Assembly: GCF_008122505.1 (NCBI RefSeq)
Contig: NZ_VSSB01000001.1
Location: 1,224,891-1,288,890 of the forward strand
Origin: Agromyces mariniharenae
Lineage (GTDB): Bacteria; Actinomycetota; Actinomycetes; Actinomycetales; Microbacteriaceae
Length of the DNA: 64,000 bases
Reading direction: 5' to 3'
Below, piece by piece: positions 10,109 to 17,245 of the stretch; position 1 is the stretch's first letter, and every line of letters starts with the position of its first letter. A program made the position numbers and the translations under genes. The notes beneath the pieces are model-generated. The model saw only the letters and a program-made list of their open reading frames with translations, ran no database searches and was not told the DNA's origin.

Positions 10109-12364
10109 CTAGTTCGTGTTGGCGTAGAGCCACTCGAGCGGGTCGACCTTGGTGCCGTCGACGCCGCCGAGGCGGATCTCGAAGTGCAGGTGCGGACCCG
10201 TCGACATTCCCGTGGAGCCCGTGGTGCCGATCACGTCGGCCACGCGCACCGTGTCGCCGACCTCGAAGCGGCGCGAGCCGTACTCCATGTGCGCGTACAC
10301 GCTCGTCACGAGCTCGCCGTCGATGACGTGGTCGATCATCATGACCACGCCGAGCGAGCCGCCGGAGTCCGTCGAGACGGCGACGGTGCCGTCGGCGATC
10401 GCCTGGATCTCGGCGCCGAGTCCGGGGTTGAAGTCCTGGCCGCCGTGGTCGCTCGAGCAGCCGGCGCAGTCGCGGTAGCCGAAGCGGTCGCCGACGTGCA
10501 CGCCGACTGCGAAGGGCCACTGGATCGTGCCGGCCGGGTTGTTGATGAAGTCCGCCTCGGCGCGGATGCCCGCCGCCTCCGCGTACTCGGCCATCGACTG
10601 GTGCTGGTAGCCCTCGCGCTGCACGCTCTGCGCCACGACGTCGCCGTTGATCGTCACGCGCTGGCCGTCGAGGCCGAAGCCCGACGAGTCCGACATGGCG
10701 AGCGCCTGCACGTCCTCGGGCGTGAGGAGCGAGAGCGACGGGATCGTCGTCGCCACGGCCAGGAGCGCCGCGAAGCTCATCGCGACGAGGCTCGCGAGCT
10801 GACGGGTGGCGCGACGGCGGCGGGGGGCGGCTGCCGCGGGCCGCGGCGCCGGGCGCGGTGCCACGCGAGGCGCAGAACGCCGAGCCTGCGGGGCCGGGCG
10901 AGCGCTCTCGCGAGCGGGCTCGGGACGCTGCGCCGCGCGCCGCGACGGAGCGGGAGCGGTCGGCGTCGCGTCAGGCGACGAGCCGAAGTCGAGCAGGTCG
11001 GACACGCCCGTGACGTCGGCGTCGACCGGCGCGGCGTTCGGGCGGTGGGTCGGCCGGCCGAGGTTGAGGGATGCCGGCGCCGGCGCGGCCGCATCGAACC
11101 CCGGTCGGGCGCCCGCCGCCGCGGCGATCGCCGTCGCGAATCCGGCGGTGGCGTCGATGGGGGGCACGACGGCGGGTGCCGCGATGCCCGCCGCAGCGGC
11201 GGCCGTGGCCGGTGCGGCGCTGCCCGATGCGGCCCCGGCCGCGGCGGGACCGAGTGCGCCGGCCGCGGACGCGCCGGTCGCCGCGGTGCCGCCGATCAGT
11301 GCGGCGAGGTCGACGTCGCCGCCGACCGGGCGGGGCGCCGATGGCACGGACGATCCACGTCGGGGTCCGCCGTTCTTCGCCGACGACCCCCGCTTGGCGG
11401 CGGCCTTCTCGGCGCGCGACGGCTTCCTCGGCTTCTCGGCCTTGCGAGCCGACCGGCCGCGCCCGCCGCGGGGAGCTTCGTCGGCCTCGTCAGCCTCGCC
11501 GAGGTCGGCGAACAGGGCGTCGAAGCCGCCGGGCTCCGCGGCAGCGGGCCGACGGTCGGCGGCGCGGCCGCGCGCGGAGGGCGCCTCGGCGGAGCCGGAG
11601 CCGCCCGACATGGAGGAGGCCGAGCCTCGACCGGTGCGACGGTCGGCCAGCTCGGCCTCGGAGTTCGGAGTCGTCTCGGCGACCCGGCGCCGGACGGGCG
11701 CCTCGATGGTCTCGTGGGGAGCGGCACCGATGCCGCCGAAGAGGTCGTCGAAGCCGGGACGCGCGGGCTGCGCCGCGGTCGGATGCTGCGCCGCGGTCGG
11801 ATGCTGCGCCGCGGTCGGATGCTGCGCGGCGGGGGCGGTGGGTTCCGTCGGCTGGGCCACCGGCCGCGTCGGTGCCGTCGGCTGCGCTGCGGTCGGATAG
11901 TGCGCCGAGGGAGCAGGCGTGGTGGACTGCACGATCGGCGCCGGCGGCAGTGCGGCAGCGGTCGACGTCGGATACGCGGACGGCTGCCACGCCTGAGGCG
12001 CCGCCTGCTGCGGCGCCGACTGCGGCAGCGCCTGCGCGGGGTGCTGGGGACGTACGGGCTGCGAGAACGCCGGCTGCTGCGGGACCACCTGTGCGGGCTG
12101 CTGGGGATACACCGGAGCGGCGGGCTGCTGCGGATACACCGGAGCCGCGGCCTGCTGCGGATACACCGGCGCCGCGGCCTGCCGCGGGAACCCCGCCTGT
12201 GACGACACCTGCCCCGACTCGACCGACCCGGACGCACCTGCCTGGCGCGCGGCATCCGCCGCCTCACGCTCGCGGAGCTCGCGGCGCGTCAGGGGTCGCT
12301 CAGGCCGCACGGGGGACTGAGTGCCTGGCGCTGAACCGTCGGGCACGAGGTGGGGCTCGAGCAC
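10109..12364 (-). CDS. Large M23-family cell-wall peptidase, membrane anchored
   Basis: The 751-residue protein begins at GTG 12364. Residues 1-520 are cytoplasmic and low complexity: a LTRRELREREAADAARQAG motif, then Pro/Gln/Ala-rich repeats (AAPVYPQQP about residues 60-90; AAQHPT three times at 181-198) and Ala-rich stretches. One membrane segment lies at about 522-547 (LASLVAMSFAALLAVATTIP). The C-terminal 130 residues are a LytM/M23 domain with zinc ligands in HGGQDF and HLHFEI and a conserved YAHM. It should cut peptide cross-links in peptidoglycan on the outer face. The long cytoplasmic tail is unusual for hydrolases and may tether the enzyme to division or regulatory proteins (inference). 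Confidence 0.88.
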   Translation of the reverse strand: MLEPHLVPDGSAPGTQSPVRPERPLTRRELREREAADAARQAGASGSVESGQVSSQAGFPRQAAAPVYPQQAAAPVYPQQPAAPVYPQQPAQVVPQQPAFSQPVRPQHPAQALPQSAPQQAAPQAWQPSAYPTSTAAALPPAPIVQSTTPAPSAHYPTAAQPTAPTRPVAQPTEPTAPAAQHPTAAQHPTAAQHPTAAQPARPGFDDLFGGIGAAPHETIEAPVRRRVAETTPNSEAELADRRTGRGSASSMSGGSGSAEAPSARGRAADRRPAAAEPGGFDALFADLGEADEADEAPRGGRGRSARKAEKPRKPSRAEKAAAKRGSSAKNGGPRRGSSVPSAPRPVGGDVDLAALIGGTAATGASAAGALGPAAAGAASGSAAPATAAAAAGIAAPAVVPPIDATAGFATAIAAAAGARPGFDAAAPAPASLNLGRPTHRPNAAPVDADVTGVSDLLDFGSSPDATPTAPAPSRRAAQRPEPARESARPAPQARRSAPRVAPRPAPRPAAAAPRRRRATRQLASLVAMSFAALLAVATTIPSLSLLTPEDVQALAMSDSSGFGLDGQRVTINGDVVAQSVQREGYQHQSMAEYAEAAGIRAEADFINNPAGTIQWPFAVGVHVGDRFGYRDCAGCSSDHGGQDFNPGLGAEIQAIADGTVAVSTDSGGSLGVVMMIDHVIDGELVTSVYAHMEYGSRRFEVGDTVRVADVIGTTGSTGMSTGPHLHFEIRLGGVDGTKVDPLEWLYANTN
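11771..11824. repeat. Three 18-bp tandem repeats in the M23 gene
   Basis: CGCCGCGGTCGGATGCTG is repeated three times exactly, encoding AAQHPT units in the disordered tail. A related unit recurs at about 11885-11900, and a 27-bp repeat encoding AAPVYPQQ-type units spans about 12103-12183. Perfect identity suggests recent slippage. Confidence 0.9.
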
Positions 12365-12429
12365 GTGGGGGGACCTTCGGCGTATCGGGGAGTACGAACG
12401 GGGAGGTGAGCGATCACGACCTGTGTCGA

Positions 12430-12446
12430 GATAACGGGTTGGTAAA
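12430..12446. promoter_or_regulatory. Possible MtrA-type direct repeat upstream of the M23 gene
   Basis: GATAAC, five bases, then GGTAAA forms a spaced direct repeat in the 254-bp gap upstream of the peptidase. MtrA of actinobacteria controls M23 and NlpC peptidase genes and binds GTAAC-like direct repeats with similar spacing. The match is imperfect, so this is suggestive only. A TAGTCT box follows on the minus strand side. Confidence 0.3.
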
Positions 12447-12618
12447 GACTATCCGTTCTCATAGGTCGTCGTCACGCGGCACGGAGGTATTCGCCCGTCC
12501 CGGCGCACGTTCGTTGCGGCATCCGCGGCATCGCTTGAGAGCGCTCGCAGAATCACGCGCGCAGGCGCGCGAACACGCACGGAATCGGCGTCTGTGGAGA
12601 ACGCCGTCACGGCGCGTC

Positions 12619-13449
12619 TCAGGCGTCGAGGCCGGCCGCCCGCAGGGCCGCCGCGAGCTCCTCGTAGAGCGCGGGCGCGGCCGCGACGAGCAGTTCGCGG
12701 TTCTCGCGTCCGCCGTGCAGTCCGCCGACGCGGGCCCCGGCCTCGCGGGCGATGAGCGCCCCGGCGGAGTGGTCCCAGGCGTTGAGCCCGCGCTCGTAGT
12801 AGGCGTCGATGCGGCCCGCGGCGACGGCGCAGAGGTCGAGCGAGGCCGAGCCGATGCGGCGGATGTCGCGCACCTTCGTGATGAGCTCGAGCAGCACGGC
12901 GGCCTGCTCGTGGCGCCGCTCGGCGGCATACGAGAAGCCCGTGCCGATGAGCGCCGTCGCGAGCGGCACGTCGGTGTTCACGGCGAGCTCGCGTCCGGAC
13001 AGCCGCGCCCCTCCGCCCGCCGACGCCTCGAACACCTCGCCGGTCACCGGGTTGACCACGACGCCCGCGAGCGTGGTCCCGCCGACGTCGCCCCCGCCCG
13101 CGCCCTCGACGACGGCGATGCTCACGGCCCACGCGGGGATGCCGTAGAGGAAGTTGACCGTGCCGTCGATCGGGTCGACGACCCAGTCGATGCCGCTCGT
13201 GCCGATGTGCGCGGAGTCCTCCTCGCCGACGATGCCGTCGTCGGGACGCGCGTCGAGGATGAACGAGCGGATGAGCGCCTCGGTGTCGCGGTCGGCCGCG
13301 GTGACCACGTCGGTCGGCGTCGACTTCGTCGCGGCGACGCGCACGCCCGCCCGTCGTGCGTCGAGCGCGAACTCCGCGGCCCGTACGGCGATGTCGCGGG
13401 TGAGGTCGAGCAGGCCGGCGGATGCCCCGTGGGCGTCGAGCTGGGTCAT
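12619..13449 (-). CDS. suhB: Inositol-monophosphatase family phosphatase
   Basis: The 276-residue protein carries the complete metal-binding signature of the family: GEED at about residues 75-78, VVDPIDGTVNF at 91-100, and WDHSAGALIAREAG near residue 220. It should dephosphorylate inositol-1-phosphate or a related sugar phosphate; actinobacteria need inositol for mycothiol and phosphatidylinositol, and other members act on histidinol phosphate, so the substrate is open. ATG 13449 is chosen because TAGCGT (minus strand, 13457-13462) lies exactly 7 nt upstream, which implies a leaderless mRNA. tRNA-Tyr lies upstream on the same strand behind a terminator. Confidence 0.88.
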   Translation of the reverse strand: MTQLDAHGASAGLLDLTRDIAVRAAEFALDARRAGVRVAATKSTPTDVVTAADRDTEALIRSFILDARPDDGIVGEEDSAHIGTSGIDWVVDPIDGTVNFLYGIPAWAVSIAVVEGAGGGDVGGTTLAGVVVNPVTGEVFEASAGGGARLSGRELAVNTDVPLATALIGTGFSYAAERRHEQAAVLLELITKVRDIRRIGSASLDLCAVAAGRIDAYYERGLNAWDHSAGALIAREAGARVGGLHGGRENRELLVAAAPALYEELAAALRAAGLDA

Positions 13450-13524
13450 GCCCTTCACGCTACGCCCCGCGGCATCCGTTCGATGACGGCCGAGAGGCCG
13501 TGCCACTGCCCCGGGAAACCACGA

Positions 13525-13546
13525 AAGCCCCGGCGGACCGGGGCTT
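13525..13546 (-). terminator. Terminator of tRNA-Tyr
   Basis: AAGCCCCGG and CCGGGGCTT form a perfect 9-bp stem with a 4-nt loop, starting 7 nt beyond the tRNA 3' end. On the minus strand it is followed by TCGT, so it has only a weak U-tract. Confidence 0.75.
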
Positions 13547-13552
13547 CTGGAG

Positions 13553-13634
13553 TGGCGAGTGAGGGATTCGAACCCCCGAAGTCGTAGACAGCTGATTTAC
13601 AGTCAGATCCCTTTGGCCGCTTGGGTAACTCGCC
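13553..13634 (-). tRNA. tRNA-Tyr (GUA)
   Basis: The 82-nt minus-strand cloverleaf has acceptor GGCGAGT/ACTCGCC with discriminator A, a class II long variable arm, anticodon GTA within CTGACTGTAAATCAG, and T arm GAGGG-family pairing around GTTCGAATCCC. No CCA is encoded. A strong hairpin terminator follows. Confidence 0.95.
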
Positions 13635-13787
13635 AGTCGCACCCGACCGCGTTCTGCACACAACCGGGGGCCTGTCAAGGATACCCGCGGAGTGCCGTGG
13701 TGAGAAATCGACGCGGGCACCGGATGCCGCGGCCGCCATCGTGGCCATGGAAGGCCTGATCAGCGGAGATTCCGCGCCGATTCAGCG

Positions 13788-14501
13788 TCAGTTCGCGGCC
13801 CTCCACCAGGGGATCTCGGCGGTGTCGTTCGGGTCGTGGGGGGCGTCGGGATCGTACGGCGCGTCGGGGTCGTGCGCGACCGGGATCGGACCCGTGGGCG
13901 CGTCGGACGACGTGACGGGCGCGACCGTCACGACGGGGACCGGCGGGGGCGGCGGAACCGTCTGGGGCGGCGGCGGAGGCGCGGCCGGCGTCTCCTGGCG
14001 CCGAACGGGGCCGCGCAGGCCCGAGCGGGCGATGACGCGCTGGATGGTGAGGCCGCGCTCGTTCGGCCGGCCGACGAACCGGATCTCGCGCAGGCCCTGC
14101 TCCTGCGCGGCGGACTCGAACACGAAGTGCCCGTAGCCGAGGATGCGGCCGATGATCGGCCGGTGCACCGAGATGTCGAGGATTCGCGCGAGCGGCATCG
14201 TGGCCTGCGACTGCGACAGGATGCCGTGCACGCGGAACACCCGCATGTTCGTGATGACGAAGCGGTCCATCTGCGCCTCGAGGATGCGCCAGCCGCCGTG
14301 CAGCGCCAGCGCGAGCGAGAGGAAGATCGGCACCCAGTACAGCGTCGACGGCATCACGCCGAGCAGGAGCAGTGCCGGGATCGCGAGGAGGATCTCGATG
14401 GTCGGACCGATGATCACGGCCCAGTGCTTGCGCACCTCGTCGACGATCACCTCGCCCTCGTCGGCGATGAGGTACTTCTGGACCTTGGGGTCGAACAGCA
14501 C
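13788..14501 (-). CDS. Bacterial PH-domain (DUF304) membrane protein
   Basis: The 237-residue protein starts at a GTG. A short soluble start (FDPKVQKYLIADEGEVIVDE) precedes two membrane segments at about residues 28-70. Next comes a bacterial PH domain: RFVITNMRVFRVHGILSQS, then MPLARILDISVHRPIIGRIL and RFVGRPNERGLTIQRVI, the usual DUF304/bPH2 pattern. The C-terminal 60 residues are Pro/Asp-rich and probably disordered. Bacterial PH proteins of this type sit in the membrane; their role is not settled. It lies 7 bp downstream of a small membrane-protein gene, suggesting one operon. Confidence 0.85.
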   Translation of the reverse strand: MLFDPKVQKYLIADEGEVIVDEVRKHWAVIIGPTIEILLAIPALLLLGVMPSTLYWVPIFLSLALALHGGWRILEAQMDRFVITNMRVFRVHGILSQSQATMPLARILDISVHRPIIGRILGYGHFVFESAAQEQGLREIRFVGRPNERGLTIQRVIARSGLRGPVRRQETPAAPPPPPQTVPPPPPVPVVTVAPVTSSDAPTGPIPVAHDPDAPYDPDAPHDPNDTAEIPWWRAAN

Positions 14502-14508
14502 GCCGGCC

Positions 14509-14673
14509 TCAGGTGGCGAGCGAGGTGAAGAACTGGCCGATGGCCGCGCCGGCGTTCCAGACGGCGCCGACCGCGCCCTCGACGGCGTTGGCCGCGTCCT
14601 GCGGGCGCGTCACCACGTAGAAGACCGCGAAGATGATGACCGCTGCGATGAGTATGCGCTTGACCCACTTCAC
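14509..14673 (-). CDS. Small single-pass membrane protein
   Basis: The 54-residue product starts at GTG 14673 behind GGAAGGGAG. It has one N-terminal membrane helix (ILIAAVIIFAVFYVVT) preceded by positive charges (KWVKR), so it is probably N-in. A small helix rich in Ala/Gly (AANAVEGAVGAVWNAGAAIG) follows. It ends 7 bp before the PH-domain gene and may work with it. Function unknown. Confidence 0.75.
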   Translation of the reverse strand: MKWVKRILIAAVIIFAVFYVVTRPQDAANAVEGAVGAVWNAGAAIGQFFTSLAT

Positions 14674-14940
14674 GCGAGCTCTCCCTTCCAGTCTCCGAGG
14701 AGGCTGGTCCGCCCCCGACGTGCATGCATCAACCCGGCCTTTTCTACCGCACGGGCGCGCCGCTGGCAACGCGCCACGCAGGCGAGGCGGCAAACGGTGT
14801 CCCGTCGATGGGGGTCACGACGGGTCTCCGACAGGGCCAGACGATAGGATGCCTCGTGACTCGGTCAGGCCTGGGATGACGCGCCGAGGCCCGGTATGCG
14901 ACGTCGTGTCGGCATCGGCGAGGCCGGGAATGAGGAGGCC

Positions 14941-15960
14941 ATGGCCGGCATCGAAGAGGTCGCGAAGCTCGCGGGGGTCTCCACCGCGACGGTCTCGCGA
15001 GCGCTCAGCGGCCGCGGCCACGTCTCACCCTCGTCGAGGCAGAAGGTGCTCGAGGCGGCCGCGCGGCTCGGCTACGTCGTGTCGTCGAACGCGTCGAGCC
15101 TCGCATCGGGACGCACGCGCAACATCGGCGTGGTGATCCCGTTCCTCAACCGGTGGTTCTTCTCGTCGGTGCTCGAGGGCGCGCAGCAGGCGCTGCTGCG
15201 GCACGGCTACGACCTCACGCTGTACAACCTGTCGGGCGACGGCCGCGAGCGCGCGAGCGTGTTCGAGCACTTCCTGCTGCGCCAGCGCGTCGACGCGGTC
15301 ATCGCGGTCTCGCTCGAGCTCGCCGAGCCCGAGGTCGCACGGCTCCACGACCTCGGAAAGCCGCTCGTCGGCGTCGGCGGACCGATCCCCGGCGTGCGCA
15401 CGCTCACGATCGACGACGTCGCCGTGGCCCGCCTCGCGACCGAGCACCTCATCGGCCTCGGCCACCGCCGCATCGCCCACATCGGCGGCGACATCGAGTT
15501 CGACCTCGACTTCCACCTGCCGACGAACCGGCGCATCGGCTACGAGGGCGCGCTCCGCGACGCCGGCATCGAGGTGGACCCGCGCCTGTTCGCGCCGGCG
15601 GACTTCACCATCCGAGGCGGTTACCACGCGGCGAAGCAGCTGCTGGGCGTGCCGCACGATCGCCCGACCGCGATCTTCGCGGCATCCGACGAGATGGCCA
15701 TCGGGTCGATCCTCGCGGCGCGCGACCTCGGACTCGTCGTGCCGCGCGACGTGTCGATCGTCGGCATCGACGACCACGACCTGTCCGACTTCTTCGGGCT
15801 CTCGACGGTCGCGCAGTTCCCGCGCCTCCAGGGCGAGAAGGCGGTCGAGATCCTCATGGAGCAGCTCGAGCCCGACGCGGATGCGGCGCCCCCCGCCGCG
15901 ACGCCGCTGCCGTACGAGCTCCGCGTGCGGTCCTCCTCGGCGCGGCCGTTGGAGCCGTAA
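14941..15960 (+). CDS. LacI-family sugar-responsive transcription regulator
   Basis: The 339-residue protein opens with the LacI DNA-binding domain (IEEVAKLAGVSTATVSRALS, then the hinge helix ASSLASGRTRNIGVV) and continues as a periplasmic-binding-like effector domain (ASDEMAIGSILAARDLGL near residue 240). ATG 14941 gives the usual LacI start; GAGGAGG lies just upstream, rather close. An in-frame start at 14896 would add 15 residues without homology. The hinge and helix residues fit operators with a central CG, such as the two in the malE gap, but those are 8 kb away and the local target could be the downstream galactoside locus. Effector sugar unknown. Confidence 0.88.
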   Translation: MAGIEEVAKLAGVSTATVSRALSGRGHVSPSSRQKVLEAAARLGYVVSSNASSLASGRTRNIGVVIPFLNRWFFSSVLEGAQQALLRHGYDLTLYNLSGDGRERASVFEHFLLRQRVDAVIAVSLELAEPEVARLHDLGKPLVGVGGPIPGVRTLTIDDVAVARLATEHLIGLGHRRIAHIGGDIEFDLDFHLPTNRRIGYEGALRDAGIEVDPRLFAPADFTIRGGYHAAKQLLGVPHDRPTAIFAASDEMAIGSILAARDLGLVVPRDVSIVGIDDHDLSDFFGLSTVAQFPRLQGEKAVEILMEQLEPDADAAPPAATPLPYELRVRSSSARPLEP

Positions 15961-15964
15961 CCCC

Positions 15965-17113
15965 CTAGGCCGGGAGGCGCAGCCGGCCGAGCGCGGCCTG
16001 GATCGCGACGGCGGCGGCGCCCCGTGCCCACGACGCGAACCCGGCGTCGTCGACGAAGAGCTCGACGGCCGACGCCTCGGGGTCGCGGTCCGCGGCGAGC
16101 GCGGCGAGCGCCACGTCGCCGACCACGTCCCAGAGCGCCATGCCCTCGCCGGCGAGCACGATGGCGTCGACCATGGCGAGGTTCGCGATGAGGGCGATCA
16201 TGCGACCGAGGGCGCGGCCGGCCGCGTTCGTGACCGAGACGGCGAGCGGATGTCCCGCCGCGGCGAGCGCGAGCACCTCGTCGTAGTCGACCTCGCGGCC
16301 GAGGGCGATGCCGAGCTGCGCGGTGATGCTCGGGATGGAGAGCATGGCGCTGGAGCATCCGCGATGCCCTTCGGGGCACAGGGGGCCGTTCGGGTCGAGC
16401 GGAAGGTGCCCGCCCAGGCCGAGACCCGAGTCGGGCGTGGTCACGACCCGGTCGTGCATCACCAGCCCGTACCCGACGCCGGCGCCGATCGTCACCACCG
16501 CGAAGGAGTCGCGGCCCCGCACGTCGCCGAACCACTGCTCGGCGGTCGTGAGCGCGGTCACGTCGTTCTCGACGGTGACGGGCACGCCGAGACGCGACTC
16601 GAGGAGCTCGGCGAGGGGAACGTCGCGCCAGCCGAGGAACGGCGCGCGGGTCACGACCCGCCCGTCCGCGACATTGCCGCCGACGCTCACGCCGACCCCG
16701 GCGAGGTCGGCGCCGCCGGCCGCGCGCAGTTCGGCCACGAGGTCGGCGAGGTTCGCGACCACCCGCTCGACGGCGTGGTCGTCGAGCACGCGCTCGGCGG
16801 TCGCCACGGCACCCGCGCGCAGGTCGGTGACGGCGCCGAACGCCGACTCGCCCGTGACCTTGATGCCCACGAACCGGCCGGCGTCGACGGGCACGTCGAG
16901 CGGCCGCGCGGGTCGACCGGTCGATCCCTGCAGGGTCTCGGATGCCTCGACGAGAAGTCCGCGGTCGAGGAACGGCTTGCTCAATCGGGTCAGGCTCGCC
17001 GGCGACAGCCCGAGCCGGCGCCCGAGCTCGGCGCGCGAGATGGGCCCGTGGATGAGCACCTCGCGGGCGAGGTCGCGCGCGCTGTCGCTCACCTCGGACT
17101 CGCGTGGTGTCAT
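15965..17113 (-). CDS. ROK-family transcriptional repressor
   Basis: The 382-residue protein has an N-terminal winged helix (ISRAELGRRLGLSPASLTRL) and a sugar-kinase-like ROK fold: VGIKVTGESAFGAVTDL, VGVSVGGNV, and the zinc motif LCPEGHRGCSSAM, a variant of CxxGxxGCxE. A full DNA-binding domain marks it as an XylR/NagC-type regulator and not a kinase. ATG 17113 has GGGAGG at a good distance. It is divergent from the GH36 alpha-galactosidase, and a perfect inverted repeat in the shared gap matches ROK operators, so it very probably represses that locus and is released by a galactoside or related sugar. It converges on the LacI gene, 4 bp away. Confidence 0.88.
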   Translation of the reverse strand: MTPRESEVSDSARDLAREVLIHGPISRAELGRRLGLSPASLTRLSKPFLDRGLLVEASETLQGSTGRPARPLDVPVDAGRFVGIKVTGESAFGAVTDLRAGAVATAERVLDDHAVERVVANLADLVAELRAAGGADLAGVGVSVGGNVADGRVVTRAPFLGWRDVPLAELLESRLGVPVTVENDVTALTTAEQWFGDVRGRDSFAVVTIGAGVGYGLVMHDRVVTTPDSGLGLGGHLPLDPNGPLCPEGHRGCSSAMLSIPSITAQLGIALGREVDYDEVLALAAAGHPLAVSVTNAAGRALGRMIALIANLAMVDAIVLAGEGMALWDVVGDVALAALAADRDPEASAVELFVDDAGFASWARGAAAVAIQAALGRLRLPA

Positions 17114-17210
17114 CGTCGACCTCCCGGGACGGTGGATTCGTTCCATCATGGCACGAAGATCACACGGTGAACCGAGCATGACGCGGTTTTCACCCCCGAA
17201 CAGGGGTGTA

Positions 17211-17245
17211 TTGACACCATGTTATTTCTGTCGTAGAAATAACTC
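17211..17245 (+). promoter_or_regulatory. Leaderless galactosidase promoter overlapped by ROK operator
   Basis: A TTGACA -35 box at 17211-17216, a 17-bp spacer and a TAGAAA -10 box at 17234-17239 are followed by 6 nt and ATG 17246. A perfect inverted repeat GTTATTTC-N7-GAAATAAC (17221-17243) covers the spacer and the -10 box. NagC/Mlc-type ROK repressors bind TTATTT-N7-AAATAA-like sites, so the divergent ROK protein is the obvious ligand. Confidence 0.85.

Noticed and set aside
12365..12618. Possible cyclic di-AMP riboswitch upstream of the M23 peptidase
   Set aside because: Such switches do precede cell-wall hydrolase genes in actinobacteria, but none of the conserved core segments could be found on the minus strand here.
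14845..14879. TAGGAT box followed by a 7-codon frame (GTG 14856) upstream of the LacI gene
   Set aside because: Spacing is 5 nt instead of 6-7 and the frame is too short to judge; it may just be the LacI promoter.
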